Assembly (NCBI RefSeq): GCF_014202315.1
Contig: NZ_JACHGN010000011.1
Location: 186,001-250,000 of the forward strand
Origin: Thermocatellispora tengchongensis
GTDB lineage: Bacteria; Actinomycetota; Actinomycetes; Streptosporangiales; Streptosporangiaceae
DNA length: 64,000 bases
Direction of reading: 5' to 3'
The position numbers were made by a program, and so were the translations under genes. Shown one piece after another: positions 45,691-55,291 of this stretch (the stretch's first letter is position 1; every line of letters begins with the position of its first letter). The notes under the pieces were generated by a model. The model was not told the DNA's origin. It worked only from the letters and a program-made list of their open reading frames with translations, and ran no database searches.

Positions 45691-47340
45691 CTACTTGGTC
45701 TCCAGGTCGCGTCGGCGGAACCCGTACAGTCCGACGGCGACGAGTCCGGCCGCGATCGCGGTCAGGATCAGCAGCGGGGTCCAGGTGAAGTCCTCGACCG
45801 GCAGCCGCGGGATGTGGCCGAACGGCGACAGATTGTTCATCCACTCGGGGAACTGCAGGATCGTCCCGAAGTAGCCGACCACGCCGGCGTACACCACGAC
45901 CAGCCAGGCCAGTGCGCCCGCGCGCGGGAACCATCCCACCAGGGCGGCCGCGAGGCCGGCCGTCACCCACAGCGCCGGGATGTAGACCGCGGACGCCGCC
46001 ATGATCTCCCCGAACAGGCCGCTCTCATTCACGGTGGGCGCCCCGGTCGCGGCGAGCATCAGGCCGGCGAGCAGGATCATCACCGAGCCGCCCGCCAGCG
46101 CCACCGTCAGGTGACTCGCGAGCCAGCCGGCCCGCGACAGCCGGGTCGCCAGTACGGGCTCGGCGCGGCCGGCGTTCTCCTCCGCCCGTGGCCGCAGCGT
46201 CGCGATCACCACGTAGATCGCCGCGACGATCGCGAGCACGGTCATGATCATGGTGATGAACGAGTCCACGAACGTGGCCCCACCCATCTGAGCCGCTTCG
46301 CTGAACAACTCGACGTCCCGGAACATCTCCTCGACGTCGCCGAGGAACGGCCCGTACGACATCCCGAGCACCATCATGCCGGCGGCGAACCCGATCAGCA
46401 TGCCCCGGTGCAGCCGGAGGGCGAACCCGATCGGCGTGGTCAGCGCGCGCGAGGCCACCGGCCTTCCGCGCCGCGCCGCGCGCAGTCCGGCCCCCACGTC
46501 GCGGCGCAGGCTGAGGGCGAACCCGATCCCGGCCAGCACCACGGCCGCGGCCAGGTTCAGCAGCAGCGGCCACCAACGGTCGTCCAGATAGGCGAAGGTC
46601 TGCTGTGCCCAGCCGATCGGCGAGGCCCACGACAGTCCGCTGTCGGCCGAGTCTCCGGCCGCCCGGACGAGGTAGGCCGCCCCCACGACGGCGAGCCCCA
46701 TGCCGGAGGCGCCCCGGGAATGCTCGGTGATCTGGACGGTCACCGCGGCGACCCCGGCGAACGTGATGCCGGTCGCCGCGTGCGCCGCTCCGTACAGCAG
46801 CGACCCGGCCCAGGTGACTCCGTCGATCCCGAGCGAACCCAGGCTCAGCGTGAGCAGGAGCGCGAGGGCGATGTTCGCCGCGGCCGTCAGGATCAGCGCC
46901 GCGGCGAGCTGGGCGTGCCGGCCCACGACGGCGGCCCGGACCAGCTCGGACCGTCTCGTCTCCTCTTCGGCGCGGGTGTGCCGGACGACCATGAGGACGC
47001 TCATGATCCCGACCATGATCACCATGAAGCCGAGCAGCTGGTGACTCACCATCGAGCCGTAGGTGTAGTCACTCAGGTAGTGAACCGGCCCGGTGAAGGC
47101 GAGGCCGGCGGGGGTGTTCATCGTGGCGCCCGCCGCCTGCCGCTCGGCGGCGGTCGCGTACAGCGCCGGGTAGGCGGTCGCCGGCATGATCGTCCCCAGC
47201 GTCAGGGCCGCCAGCCATACCGGGATGCGAATCCGGTCGCGCCGAAGGTCGAACCGCAGCAGGGTTCCCGTTCCGGCCAGGGCACTCCCCCCTGGCCGTG
47301 CGGTCGTGCGCCGGAAGGCCGGTGCGGCGGTCGCGGTCAT
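45691..47340 (-). CDS. ABC-2 type exporter permease
   Basis: A 549-residue membrane protein with about 12 hydrophobic segments, about twice the usual six-helix permease. It resembles the TetB/Rv1217c-type exporter permease: [38 protein letters not shown] and late [18 protein letters not shown]. It overlaps the ATPase stop by ATGA. The complex probably exports a drug-like or tetronasin-like compound, or tetracycline-type substrate; the actual substrate is unknown. Confidence 0.87.
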   Translation of the reverse strand: MTATAAPAFRRTTARPGGSALAGTGTLLRFDLRRDRIRIPVWLAALTLGTIMPATAYPALYATAAERQAAGATMNTPAGLAFTGPVHYLSDYTYGSMVSHQLLGFMVIMVGIMSVLMVVRHTRAEEETRRSELVRAAVVGRHAQLAAALILTAAANIALALLLTLSLGSLGIDGVTWAGSLLYGAAHAATGITFAGVAAVTVQITEHSRGASGMGLAVVGAAYLVRAAGDSADSGLSWASPIGWAQQTFAYLDDRWWPLLLNLAAAVVLAGIGFALSLRRDVGAGLRAARRGRPVASRALTTPIGFALRLHRGMLIGFAAGMMVLGMSYGPFLGDVEEMFRDVELFSEAAQMGGATFVDSFITMIMTVLAIVAAIYVVIATLRPRAEENAGRAEPVLATRLSRAGWLASHLTVALAGGSVMILLAGLMLAATGAPTVNESGLFGEIMAASAVYIPALWVTAGLAAALVGWFPRAGALAWLVVVYAGVVGYFGTILQFPEWMNNLSPFGHIPRLPVEDFTWTPLLILTAIAAGLVAVGLYGFRRRDLETK

Positions 47341-48263
47341 CTCAGTGCTCCGTGGCGGTTTCCGTTGGTCTCTGCGGCCAGTTCGTCGCCGTAGTGCCGG
47401 AGCATGAGCTCTTCGAGCGTGGGCGGATGACTGGTCAGCGCACGGATGCCGAAGCCGCTCAGGTGCTTGATCGCGCCGTCGAGGTGCTCCCCGTCCACCG
47501 CGAACCGCACGCGGCCGTCGCCGACCCTCGCCTCGTGCACGCCGGGCAGCCGCTCCAGGCCGGTCACCGGAGTGGCGGTGTCCGCTTCGATGGTCGTACG
47601 GGTGAGGTGCCGCATCTCGGCCAGTGTTCCGGACTGCACGATCTTGCCCAGCCGGATGATGCTGATGGTGTCGGCGAGCTTCTCGACCTGGGCGAGGATG
47701 TGGCTGGACAGCAGCACCGTGCGGCCCGCCGCCTTCACCTCGCCGATGACGTCCTGGAACACGACCTCCATCAAGGGGTCGAGACCGGCCGTCGGCTCGT
47801 CCAGCAGCAGCAGTTCGACGTCGGACGCGAGCGCGGCCACGATGGCGACCTTCTGCCGGTTGCCCTTGGAGTACGTGCGCCCCTTCTTCGACGGGTCCAG
47901 GTCGAAGCGTTCGATCAGCTCATCGCGCCGCCGCTTGTTCAGGCCGCCGCGCAGCCTGCCGAGCAGGTCGATGGCCTCGCCGCCGGTGAGGTTGGGCCAC
48001 AGCTCCACGTCGCCGGGCACGTACGCCAGGCGGGCATGCAGCGCCACCGCGTCGGCCCACGGATCGCCGCCCAGCATGGTGACCGAGCCCGCATCCGGCC
48101 GCAGGATGCCCAGCAGAATCCGGATGGTCGTGGACTTCCCGGCGCCGTTGGGGCCCAGGAAGCCGTGAATCTCTCCTGTGTTCACCGTGAGGTCGAGCCC
48201 GTCGAGTGCTCGCGTGGACCCGAAGGTCTTGACGAGCCCGGAGGTGGCGATGGCAGTGGTCAT
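47337..48263 (-). CDS. ABC exporter ATP-binding protein
   Basis: A 308-residue ATPase. Walker A is GPNGAGKST, the signature is [12 protein letters not shown] (a degenerate LSGGQ typical of this exporter class), Walker B is [14 protein letters not shown] and the switch His is in LSSHIL. The C-terminal 90 residues ([12 protein letters not shown] onwards) are the regulatory extension of DrrA/TetA-type ATPases. Translation is coupled on both sides by ATGA overlaps. Confidence 0.92.
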   Translation of the reverse strand: MTTAIATSGLVKTFGSTRALDGLDLTVNTGEIHGFLGPNGAGKSTTIRILLGILRPDAGSVTMLGGDPWADAVALHARLAYVPGDVELWPNLTGGEAIDLLGRLRGGLNKRRRDELIERFDLDPSKKGRTYSKGNRQKVAIVAALASDVELLLLDEPTAGLDPLMEVVFQDVIGEVKAAGRTVLLSSHILAQVEKLADTISIIRLGKIVQSGTLAEMRHLTRTTIEADTATPVTGLERLPGVHEARVGDGRVRFAVDGEHLDGAIKHLSGFGIRALTSHPPTLEELMLRHYGDELAAETNGNRHGALR

Positions 48264-48982
48264 GTCGTTTCCTGGTCTCGCGCCTTTGCCTGTTTCGGGG
48301 GGTTGTCCGATTGCTGTTCGGCGGCCACCATGGCGTCCCGCCACTTTTCGTAGAGCTGCTCGTTGATGACTCCCTTGGCGAGGATGTCGGCGTTGATCCG
48401 CGCCCACTTGATCGCGGAACCGGCGGTGTCGTCGATCAGATCGATGCCGAGCAGCCGCTCGACCTGCTCGTGCAGGACGAGCGCGCCCATCTGCCACAGG
48501 AACAGGACGACGGCCCGCTCACGCGGATTCTCGGTGGGCGTGAGAAGTCCACTCTTGACCCCTTCGTCCATGTAGAGCAGCGAATTCTCGATCATCTCGT
48601 CGACCAGTTCGTCCACGTGGGCAGAACCGTCCACGATCGTCTTCGCGAGGTATCTCATGATCGGTGTGCCTTCGTAGGCCTCCCGAACCGCTTGGAAGGG
48701 ATCGAGGCTCTTGCCGGTCGTCGCCGCCATCGACGTGCTCTTCTGTTCCTTGATCACCGATGCGACGTACTCGTCGCACGCGGCGCGAAGTCCCTCCTTG
48801 GAGCCGAAATGGTGGATGACCAGCGGTGTCGACACTCCGGCGTCTGCGGCGATGTCCTTCAGGTTGGTCGCCGCCACGCCGTGGGCGGCGAAGCGCTCGA
48901 TCGCGGCGTCCCGGATCCGCGCTCGCGCGGTCCGGTCGCGATCGTCGAGCGCGCGTCTTCGTCTGGGGCCGGCCTCTGCCAT
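48260..48982 (-). CDS. TetR family regulator of the ABC exporter operon
   Basis: A 240-residue TetR protein. The DNA-binding helices are [18 protein letters not shown], then [20 protein letters not shown]. It is the first gene of the operon and overlaps the ATPase start by ATGA. It is a likely ligand-dependent repressor of its own operon. Confidence 0.9.
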   Translation of the reverse strand: MAEAGPRRRRALDDRDRTARARIRDAAIERFAAHGVAATNLKDIAADAGVSTPLVIHHFGSKEGLRAACDEYVASVIKEQKSTSMAATTGKSLDPFQAVREAYEGTPIMRYLAKTIVDGSAHVDELVDEMIENSLLYMDEGVKSGLLTPTENPRERAVVLFLWQMGALVLHEQVERLLGIDLIDDTAGSAIKWARINADILAKGVINEQLYEKWRDAMVAAEQQSDNPPKQAKARDQETT

Positions 48983-49012
48983 CGTCCTGATTCCTGAACT
49001 GAGATAAGTAAG

Positions 49013-49027
49013 CTGAACTGGATTCAG
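49013..49027. promoter_or_regulatory. Candidate TetR operator
   Basis: CTGAActggaTTCAG is a perfect 5-bp inverted repeat 31 bases before the TetR start. Further CTGAAC or TTCAG half-sites occur at 48994, 49038 and 49058, in an AT-rich stretch. Autoregulation is inferred. Confidence 0.5.
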
Positions 49028-49064
49028 GCTAAATCGCGTTCAGTATCCTGTCAAGGATTCAGGC

Positions 49065-49366
49065 CGGAGGGTGATGGCGTCGATGAGGTCGCACCTCGTC
49101 GCCCGTCTGCGCCGCCTGCCAAGCCAGGCCGCACGTACTGGCGAGGTCATCGAGCGGCGGGCCCTCAGGACCGGAGGGCGCGGAGCGCGGGCTTCCTCGC
49201 CGGGCGGACGTCCAGGAGCGGGACGTGCTGGCGCAGGGCGGCTACACGGCCCGGCGGGCGCCGGAGGCCGGGGTGCTGGACGAACCGCTGATCCACCAGA
49301 TGCGTCGCGCCCCGCGACTCGCCGACCATCAGCGCGCCGCCGCCCCGAGCGTGGCTCCCCGTTGGC
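49065..49366. other. Stretch without a supported gene
   Basis: Several frames are open only because of high GC. One frame reads VLAQGGYTARRAPEAGVLDE near 49222-49290, which may be a decayed coding remnant, but I do not recognise it and it lacks a start signal. Confidence 0.4.
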
Positions 49367-49573
49367 CTACTCGGCCGGACCGTATCCGGTCGTGTGCTCG
49401 CGGGTGTCCATGATGGCGTGGCAGACGCCCATCATGCGGTCGTGCTCGCTGGTCGTTCTCGGTGCATCAGCCGACGTCTGAGCGAGCGTCCAGGCTGCGG
49501 ATGGAAGCCCGGTAAGGACCCCCACCACCGCCCCGACCGTGATCGCCTTGGCCATGCCGCGGTGGACTTCCAT
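49367..49573 (-). CDS. Putative small secreted protein
   Basis: A 68-residue frame: MEVHRGMAKAITVGAVVGVL, continuing LPSAAWTLAQ, which resembles a signal peptide with cleavage near residues 32-34. The remainder is a short polar peptide with HDRMMGVCHAIMDTREHT. GGGGGTGG lies a few bases before the start. An alternative start (MAKAIT) is at 49555. Base composition and codon bias fit coding, but no family is recognised. Confidence 0.4.
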   Translation of the reverse strand: MEVHRGMAKAITVGAVVGVLTGLPSAAWTLAQTSADAPRTTSEHDRMMGVCHAIMDTREHTTGYGPAE

Positions 49574-49637
49574 ACAGACCACCCCCTTACCAACCAGGCT
49601 AGAACGGCATCGTGGTTCAAGGGGCGCCGCTAGGGAG

Positions 49638-50225
49638 TCAGGTGGGCCGGTAACGGGCTTTGATGTGGAAGCGTTCGCCCTGAGGGCCGAGGATGCTGAG
49701 GAACTCCACCGGGCGCTCATCGGCGTTGCCGAACCAGTGCGGGAGGTGGGTGTCGAATTCGGCGACCTCGCCGCTGGAGAGGACGAGGTCCTGATCGCCG
49801 AGTACGAGGCGCAGCCGTCCGTTGAGGACGTACAGCCAGTGGTAGCCCTCGTGGGAGCGCGGATCCGGTTCGAGGTGGTCGGTCAGGCCGGCCGGGAGGA
49901 TCTGCTTGTACACCTGCAGCCCGCCGGGCCTGCGGGTCAGCGGGATGACGGTGATGCCGTTGTGGCGGAACGGGCGTGGGTACAAGCGGGGATCGCCGGT
50001 GGGCGGGGCGCCGACGAGCTCGTCCAGCGGCACCTGGTAGGCCCTGGCCAGCGGTAGCAGCAGTTCCAGGCCCGGCTTGCGATGCCCGGACTCCAGCCGC
50101 GACAGGGTGCTGATCGCGATGCCCGTGGTCTCCGACAGGGCGGCGAGGGTCGCTCCGCTGCGGCGGCGCAACTCGCGCAGCCGGGGTCCGACGGCGGCCA
50201 GGACGGCATCGAACTCTTCGCTCAT
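49638..50225 (-). CDS. XRE regulator with cupin sensor domain
   Basis: A 195-residue protein. The XRE helix-turn-helix (LRRRSGATLAALSETTGIAI, LSRLESGHRKPGLELLLPLA) is followed by a cupin domain with SHEGYHWLYVLNGRLRLVLG and HLPHWFGNADERPVEFL. This layout (as in PuuR-like proteins) senses small metabolites with the cupin. It is divergent from the quinone-oxidoreductase-like gene, with an inverted repeat between them. Confidence 0.87.
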   Translation of the reverse strand: MSEEFDAVLAAVGPRLRELRRRSGATLAALSETTGIAISTLSRLESGHRKPGLELLLPLARAYQVPLDELVGAPPTGDPRLYPRPFRHNGITVIPLTRRPGGLQVYKQILPAGLTDHLEPDPRSHEGYHWLYVLNGRLRLVLGDQDLVLSSGEVAEFDTHLPHWFGNADERPVEFLSILGPQGERFHIKARYRPT

Positions 50226-50423
50226 GCGTTCACCGTGCCGCACGTTTGCGGCTTTCACAAAGAAATTTGCAATTTTGTCGGGCTGGAGGACCTTGGTGGT
50301 GTTCCGGGGCGGTGTCCCCGCGCGCGTCCGCCGGTACCGGCCGCCGGCACCCGCAGGACGGGTGGGCGAGATGTCGGCAGCACATCAGGCATGCTCCCGG
50401 ACCCGGAAGCCAAATAGTAGATA

Positions 50424-50453
50424 AGCAGATCATATGTTACGGAACTATCTGCT
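50424..50453. promoter_or_regulatory. Inverted repeat in AT-rich promoter
   Basis: AGCAGAT at 50424-50430 and ATCTGCT at 50447-50453 are perfect inverted arms separated by 16 bases. They lie about 45 bases before the oxidoreductase start, in the most AT-rich part of the 272-base gap (50226-50497). Probable operator for the XRE-cupin regulator, or a -35/-10 region. Confidence 0.5.
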
Positions 50454-50497
50454 AGGGTCTTACTTGTCGTCCCGCCTTCCACGCACAGGAGATGTCG

Positions 50498-51412
50498 ATG
50501 TCCGCGCGCGCCCTCATCGCCGACCCGTCCGCCCCCGAGAGCATCGCCTTCGGAGAGATCGCCGACCCGGTCGCCGGGCCTGGGCAGGTGCTCGTTGAGG
50601 TGATGCACGCCTCACTCAACTACGCCGACCTCAACAACGCGAACTCCGGACGCATCCCGGCAGGGGCGCCCCTGGGGCTCGACGCCGCCGGGATCGTCCT
50701 GCAGGGGGCGGCGGACGGTTCCGGCCCCGCCGCCGGCAGCCGTGTCGTGCTCTTCGCGGACGGCGCGTTCGCCGAGCGAGTGGCGGTCGATGTGTCGTCG
50801 GTGGCCGAGGTCCCGGAAGGGGTCGGCCTGGCCGAGGCGGCCGCCCTGCCGACGGCGGGCCTGGCCGCGCTTCGCTCGCTGCGCGGAGCCGGCATCGCGC
50901 CCGGCAAGCGCGTCCTGGTGACCGGCGCCTCGGGCGGCGTGGGACGGTACGCGGTACGGATCGCCGCCCACGCGGGGGCGCACGTCATCGCCTCGGTCGG
51001 CTCCCCCGGGCGGGGTGACGGCCTGGCCGGTCTGGGCGCCGATGAGGTGGTCGTGGGGCTGGACGACGTCAAGGAGTCCGTGGACATCGTCGTGGAGACG
51101 GTCGGCGGGCCTCATCTGGTCAGGGCCTGGGAGTTGCTCGCCCCCGGCGGGAGCCTTCAGTCCGTCGGATGGACCTCGGGCGAGCCGGCCGTCTTCCCGC
51201 CGTACGCCACCGTCGGGCCGCCCAAGACGCTCACCTCGTACGTCAACGAGTTCGGGGCCGCCGAGGACCTGGCCGAGTTGGTGCGGCTCACGGCCGACGG
51301 CACTCTGGCGCCCGAGATCGGCTGGCGCGGCTCCTGGGAACGCTTCGCCGAGGCGGCCGCCGCGCTGCGCGGCCGGCGCGTGAGGGGGAAGGCGGTCTTC
51401 GACCTCACGTGA
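50498..51412 (+). CDS. Zinc-independent quinone oxidoreductase-like protein
   Basis: A 304-residue medium-chain reductase, shorter than the usual 325. It has VEVMHASLNYADLNNA, APLGLDAAGIV, then VLVTGASGGVGRYAVRIAA for NADPH and VETVGGPHLVRAWELL. No structural zinc Cys set is present, as in quinone oxidoreductases. The second ATG (50498) is used because AGGAG lies 6 bases upstream; the first ATG (50492) touches it. Probably controlled by the divergent regulator. Confidence 0.85.
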   Translation: MSARALIADPSAPESIAFGEIADPVAGPGQVLVEVMHASLNYADLNNANSGRIPAGAPLGLDAAGIVLQGAADGSGPAAGSRVVLFADGAFAERVAVDVSSVAEVPEGVGLAEAAALPTAGLAALRSLRGAGIAPGKRVLVTGASGGVGRYAVRIAAHAGAHVIASVGSPGRGDGLAGLGADEVVVGLDDVKESVDIVVETVGGPHLVRAWELLAPGGSLQSVGWTSGEPAVFPPYATVGPPKTLTSYVNEFGAAEDLAELVRLTADGTLAPEIGWRGSWERFAEAAAALRGRRVRGKAVFDLT

Positions 51413-51515
51413 CGACCGCTTGCTGATCAATATCAGCCCAGCATCTCCCATGGCGCCGCACGCCCGCATCACCGAGGCGGAAACGGCGTCATGGACGTAT
51501 CGTCAGGACTCCATC

Positions 51516-52431
51516 GTGCATCGACGTGAGTTCCTCACGGTCGCCGCCCTGTCCGGCCTGGCGGCGGCCTGTGGCTCCGGTCCCGAGGCCAGGTCCTCGT
51601 CTCCGGCGGCCGCACTCGACTTCGCCAATCCGCTGCGGGTGCCCCCGCTTCTTCACCCCGAGCCGGACAAGGACGGCGTACGACGCTTCGAGCTGTCCAT
51701 GCAGGCGGGCCGGACGCGAATCCTGGCCGGCAAGCAGACGTCCACCTGGGGCCCACGTCATCGCCAACGACGGCGGCCTGCTCGGCGCCCCGGTCGAGGT
51801 CGAGGAGTTCTCACTCACCCCCGGCGAGCGCGCGGAGTTCATCGTGACCTTCGCACCGGGCGAGCAAGTGGTCCTGCGCACCGCCGGCAACGGCGTGGAC
51901 ATCGGCGAGGGCGACTTCGACCTGCTGAAGCTCATCGCAGCCAAGGACCTCAAGCCGGCTCCTGACGTCCCCGCCCGCCTGGCCCCTCTGACCCCCATCA
52001 CCGCGCCCGCCGGCGCCAGGGTACGGCGCTTCAGGCTCAGCGGCCACGACGCCATCAACGGCAAGGAGATGGACATGGCGCGCATCGACGAGGTCGTGCC
52101 CGCCGGCGCCGTCGAGATCTGGGAGATCGAGAACAACGTCTACTCCCACAACTTCCACATTCACGAGGTCGCCTTCCAGGTGCTGGAGATGGACGGCTCC
52201 CCTCCGCCCGCCTACGCCGCCGGCTACAAGGACACCGTGTACGTGCCCGCCAAGAGCGTCGTGCGGCTCGCGGTCCAGTTCGGCGACTTCATCGACCCTG
52301 CCTCACCGTACATGTACCACTGCCACATCCTCCGGCACGAGGACTCCGGGATGATGGGGCAATTCGTGATCGTCGCACCCGGTACCGAGAGCCAGGTGAG
52401 CCTCACCATCCCCACCCACACAGGGCACTGA
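51516..52431 (+). pseudogene. Multicopper oxidase with internal deletion and frameshift
   Basis: GTG at 51516 begins a Tat lipoprotein signal (HRREFLTVAALSGLAAACGS) and the first domain start, readable to GKQTSTWG near 51750. The next family-like sequence, HVIANDGGLLGAPVEVEEF, follows at once in another frame and belongs to the second cupredoxin domain of CueO/CotA-like oxidases. About 180 residues that hold the HWHG and HPHPHG copper ligands are missing. The third domain is kept, with HNFHIHEVAFQVL and YHCHILRHEDSGMMGQF (type 1 and trinuclear ligands). Without the first-domain ligands the protein cannot be active. Confidence 0.75.
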
Positions 52432-52462
52432 TCGGCGACCCCTCGGGGAAGACGCGTACGCC

Positions 52463-52484
52463 GCGTCAAGATTGCGTCAAGATT
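52463..52484 (+). promoter_or_regulatory. Tandem GCGTCAAGATT repeat before kdpD
   Basis: GCGTCAAGATT occurs twice in direct tandem (52463-52473 and 52474-52484), about 155 bases before kdpD. GTCAAGATT is also found in the kdpFABC promoter (60344-60398 region). Direct repeats are typical of OmpR-family response regulators such as KdpE. Confidence 0.65.
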
Positions 52485-52639
52485 CTGCCGGTAGCCGTAG
52501 GAAACGCGTCAATAAAGGGCCGGCCGGGTTGCTTCCCGGTTCTCCTGGAAGCAGACCACTTTCCTGGAACAGGGCCACCGGCCGGCGCAGTGGTTCCCCT
52601 CATGGTGGCCGATGGACTCGGCGGGGAGTAGTGATCGGT

Positions 52640-55291
52640 ATGCCGCGTGGGCGCTTGCGGATCTATCTTGGAGCCGCTCCTGGCGTGGGCAAGACGTTCG
52701 CGATGCTGGGTGAAGGACGCAGGGCGCTGGAGCGCGGTCAGGACGTGGTGGTGGGCCTGGTCGAGACCCACGGCCGGGTCCATACCGCGGAACTGCTCGA
52801 CGGGCTGGAGGTGGTGCCCCGCAAGACCCTCACCCACCGGGGCGCGTCCTTCACCGAGCTGGACGTGGACGCCGTGATCGCCCGCGCCCCGAAGATCGCG
52901 CTGATCGACGAGCTGGCCCACACCAACGTGCCCGGCTCGCGCAACGCCAAGCGGTGGCAGGACATCGAGGAGGTCCTGGCCGCCGGCATCGACGTGATCT
53001 CCACGGTGAACGTCCAGCACCTGGAGTCGGTCAACGACGTGGTGGAGCAGATCACCGGCGTGCCGCAGCGCGAGACCGTGCCCGACGAGGTCGTGCGCCG
53101 CGCCGACCAGGTCGAGCTGGTGGACATGTCGCCCCAGGCGTTACGCAGGCGGCTGGCGCACGGCAACGTGTACGCGCCGGAGAAGGTGGACGCCGCCCTC
53201 GCCAACTACTTCCGGGTGGGCAACCTGACGGCGCTGCGGGAGCTGGCGCTGCTGTGGGTCGCGGGCACGGTGGACGAGCAGCTCGACCGCTACCGCGCCG
53301 ACCACGGCATCGCCGCCACGTGGGAGACCCGCGAGCGGGTCGTGGTGGCGCTGACCGGCGGCCCCGAGGGAGACACGCTCATCCGCCGGGCCGCCCGCAT
53401 CGCCGCGCGCGCCAAGGGCGCCGACCTGCTCGCCGTACATGTCACGCGGGCGGACGGGCTCGCCGGCGCCGACGCGGCCGGCCTGAGCCGCCAGCGCACG
53501 CTGGTGGAAAGCCTCGGCGGCACCTATCACCAGGTCGTCGGCGACGACATCCCCGCCGCCCTGCTCGATTTCGCCCGCGGCGTCAACGCCACCCAGCTCG
53601 TGCTCGGCGCCTCCCGCCGCGGCCGGTTCGCGCAGATCCTCTCCCGCGGCGTGGGCGTGGAGACCATCGCGCGATCCGGTTCCATCGACGTGCACATGAT
53701 CACGCACGAGGAGGTCCGCAAAGGCCGGCGACCGGCCGCGCGCGCCGCGCTCCCCCGTACCCGGCGCAGGATCGGCTGGGCGGCCGCCGTCGCCGGGATG
53801 CCGGCGTTCACCGCCGCGATGATCCCCTTCCGGGACGTGCTGGCGCTGCCCAGCGAGATCCTGCTGTTCCTGCTGCTCGTGGTGGGCGTCTCGCTGATCG
53901 GCGGCATCTGGCCCGCGATCATCGCGGCGGTGGGCGGATCGCTGCTGCTGAACTACTACTTCACTCCGCCGACCCACCAGTTCACCATCGCCGACCCGGA
54001 GAACTTCCTGGCGCTGGTGGTGTTCGTCCTGGTCGCCGTCACGGTCAGCGCGATCGTCGATCTCGCGGCCCGGCGCACCCGCGAGGCCGCCCGCGCCACC
54101 GCCGACGCCGAACTGCTCTCGGCGCTCGCCGGGCACGTGCTTCGCGGCGAGGCGGCGCTGCCCTCGCTGCTCGCCCGCATGCGTGAGACGTTCGGCCTGA
54201 CCTCGGTCACGTTGCTGGAGCACCGGCCGGAGTCGGGCCGCCGGCCGGACAGCCGGGGCGACCCGGACGAGTGGCGGGTCGTCGCCGCCTCCGGGGGTGC
54301 TCCGTGCACCTCGCCGGCCGACGCCGACATCGACGTGTCCATCGACGAGAACCTGACCCTGACCGCCATGGGCAGGCTGCCCGACGCGTCGGATCGGCGG
54401 GTGCTGGAGGCGTTCGCGGCGGAGGCGGCGGTGGCGTTGCGGCAGGAGCGGCTGCGTGCGGAGGCCGAGCGGGCCAGGCCGCTGGCCGAGGCGGACAAGA
54501 TGCGCACGGCGTTGCTGGCGGCGGTCAGCCATGATCTGCGTACGCCGCTGGCCTCGGCCAAGGCCGCGGTGGACAGCCTGCGGGCCACCGATGTGGAGTG
54601 GTCCGCCCATGACCGGGCCGAACTGCTGGCCACCGCGGAGGAGTCGCTGACCCGCCTGGACCGGCTGGTGGCCAACCTGCTGGACATGAGCCGCCTGCAG
54701 GCCGGGGTGCTGGGGCTGACCCTGCAACCGGTCGCCCTGGAAGAGATCGTCCCCCGCGCGATCGACGACCTCGGGTCACCGGGTGTGCCTGTCGAGGGCG
54801 ACATCTCCCCGGAGATCCCCGAAGTGGTCGCCGATCCCGCGCTCCTGGAGCGGGTACTGGTCAACCTGATCTCCAACGCCGTGCGCCACAGCCCCGGCGA
54901 CCAGAAGATCCTGATCACCGCGAGCCGGCACGGGGAGTACGTGGAGGTCCGGGTGATCGACCGCGGCCCCGGCATCCCGGCGGAGGCGCACGAGCGGGTC
55001 TTCCTGCCCTTCCAGCGCCTGGGCGACCGGGACAACCACACCGGCGTCGGCCTGGGCCTCGCGCTCTCCCGGGGGCTTGCCGAGGCCATGGGCGGCACCC
55101 TGATCCCCGAGGAGACGCCGGGCGGGGGACTGACGATGATCCTCACCCTCCCCATCGCGCGTGCGCCGCGCGGCCGGGTCCACGATGGCGGAGACCGCGA
55201 CGGCGACCGGTACGCCCCAGGCCGTCACGCGAGCGGCCCGTTCCGTTCGATCAATTGCGATCCAGGGCCAGGTTCAGTTCCAGCACGTTGA
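52640..55291 (+). CDS. kdpD: Sensor histidine kinase KdpD
   Basis: An 883-residue KdpD. The N-terminal domain has RLRIYLGAAPGVGKTFAM, VGLVETHGR and ELAHTNVPGSRNAKRWQDIE, then a Usp domain. Four membrane helices lie around residues 375-475 and a GAF-like domain follows. The kinase has AAVSHDLRTPLA (His near 630), NLISNAVRHSPGD, DRGPGIP and GVGLGLALSR. It regulates kdpFABC in response to low potassium. The last roughly 40 residues after TLPIA are unlike KdpD and end inside the 3' end of convergent kdpC. No kdpE follows. The ATG at 52640 has GGGGAG 11 bases upstream; a GTG at 52631 is possible. Confidence 0.9.
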   Translation: MPRGRLRIYLGAAPGVGKTFAMLGEGRRALERGQDVVVGLVETHGRVHTAELLDGLEVVPRKTLTHRGASFTELDVDAVIARAPKIALIDELAHTNVPGSRNAKRWQDIEEVLAAGIDVISTVNVQHLESVNDVVEQITGVPQRETVPDEVVRRADQVELVDMSPQALRRRLAHGNVYAPEKVDAALANYFRVGNLTALRELALLWVAGTVDEQLDRYRADHGIAATWETRERVVVALTGGPEGDTLIRRAARIAARAKGADLLAVHVTRADGLAGADAAGLSRQRTLVESLGGTYHQVVGDDIPAALLDFARGVNATQLVLGASRRGRFAQILSRGVGVETIARSGSIDVHMITHEEVRKGRRPAARAALPRTRRRIGWAAAVAGMPAFTAAMIPFRDVLALPSEILLFLLLVVGVSLIGGIWPAIIAAVGGSLLLNYYFTPPTHQFTIADPENFLALVVFVLVAVTVSAIVDLAARRTREAARATADAELLSALAGHVLRGEAALPSLLARMRETFGLTSVTLLEHRPESGRRPDSRGDPDEWRVVAASGGAPCTSPADADIDVSIDENLTLTAMGRLPDASDRRVLEAFAAEAAVALRQERLRAEAERARPLAEADKMRTALLAAVSHDLRTPLASAKAAVDSLRATDVEWSAHDRAELLATAEESLTRLDRLVANLLDMSRLQAGVLGLTLQPVALEEIVPRAIDDLGSPGVPVEGDISPEIPEVVADPALLERVLVNLISNAVRHSPGDQKILITASRHGEYVEVRVIDRGPGIPAEAHERVFLPFQRLGDRDNHTGVGLGLALSRGLAEAMGGTLIPEETPGGGLTMILTLPIARAPRGRVHDGGDRDGDRYAPGRHASGPFRSINCDPGPGSVPAR

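Noticed and set aside
49071-49481. Plus-strand frame of 136 codons
   Set aside because: No ribosome site, low-complexity composition and no motif; the minus-strand small gene fits somewhat better.
53141-54727. Minus-strand frame of 528 codons opposite kdpD
   Set aside because: kdpD has all kinase motifs on the plus strand; the minus frame is a shadow.
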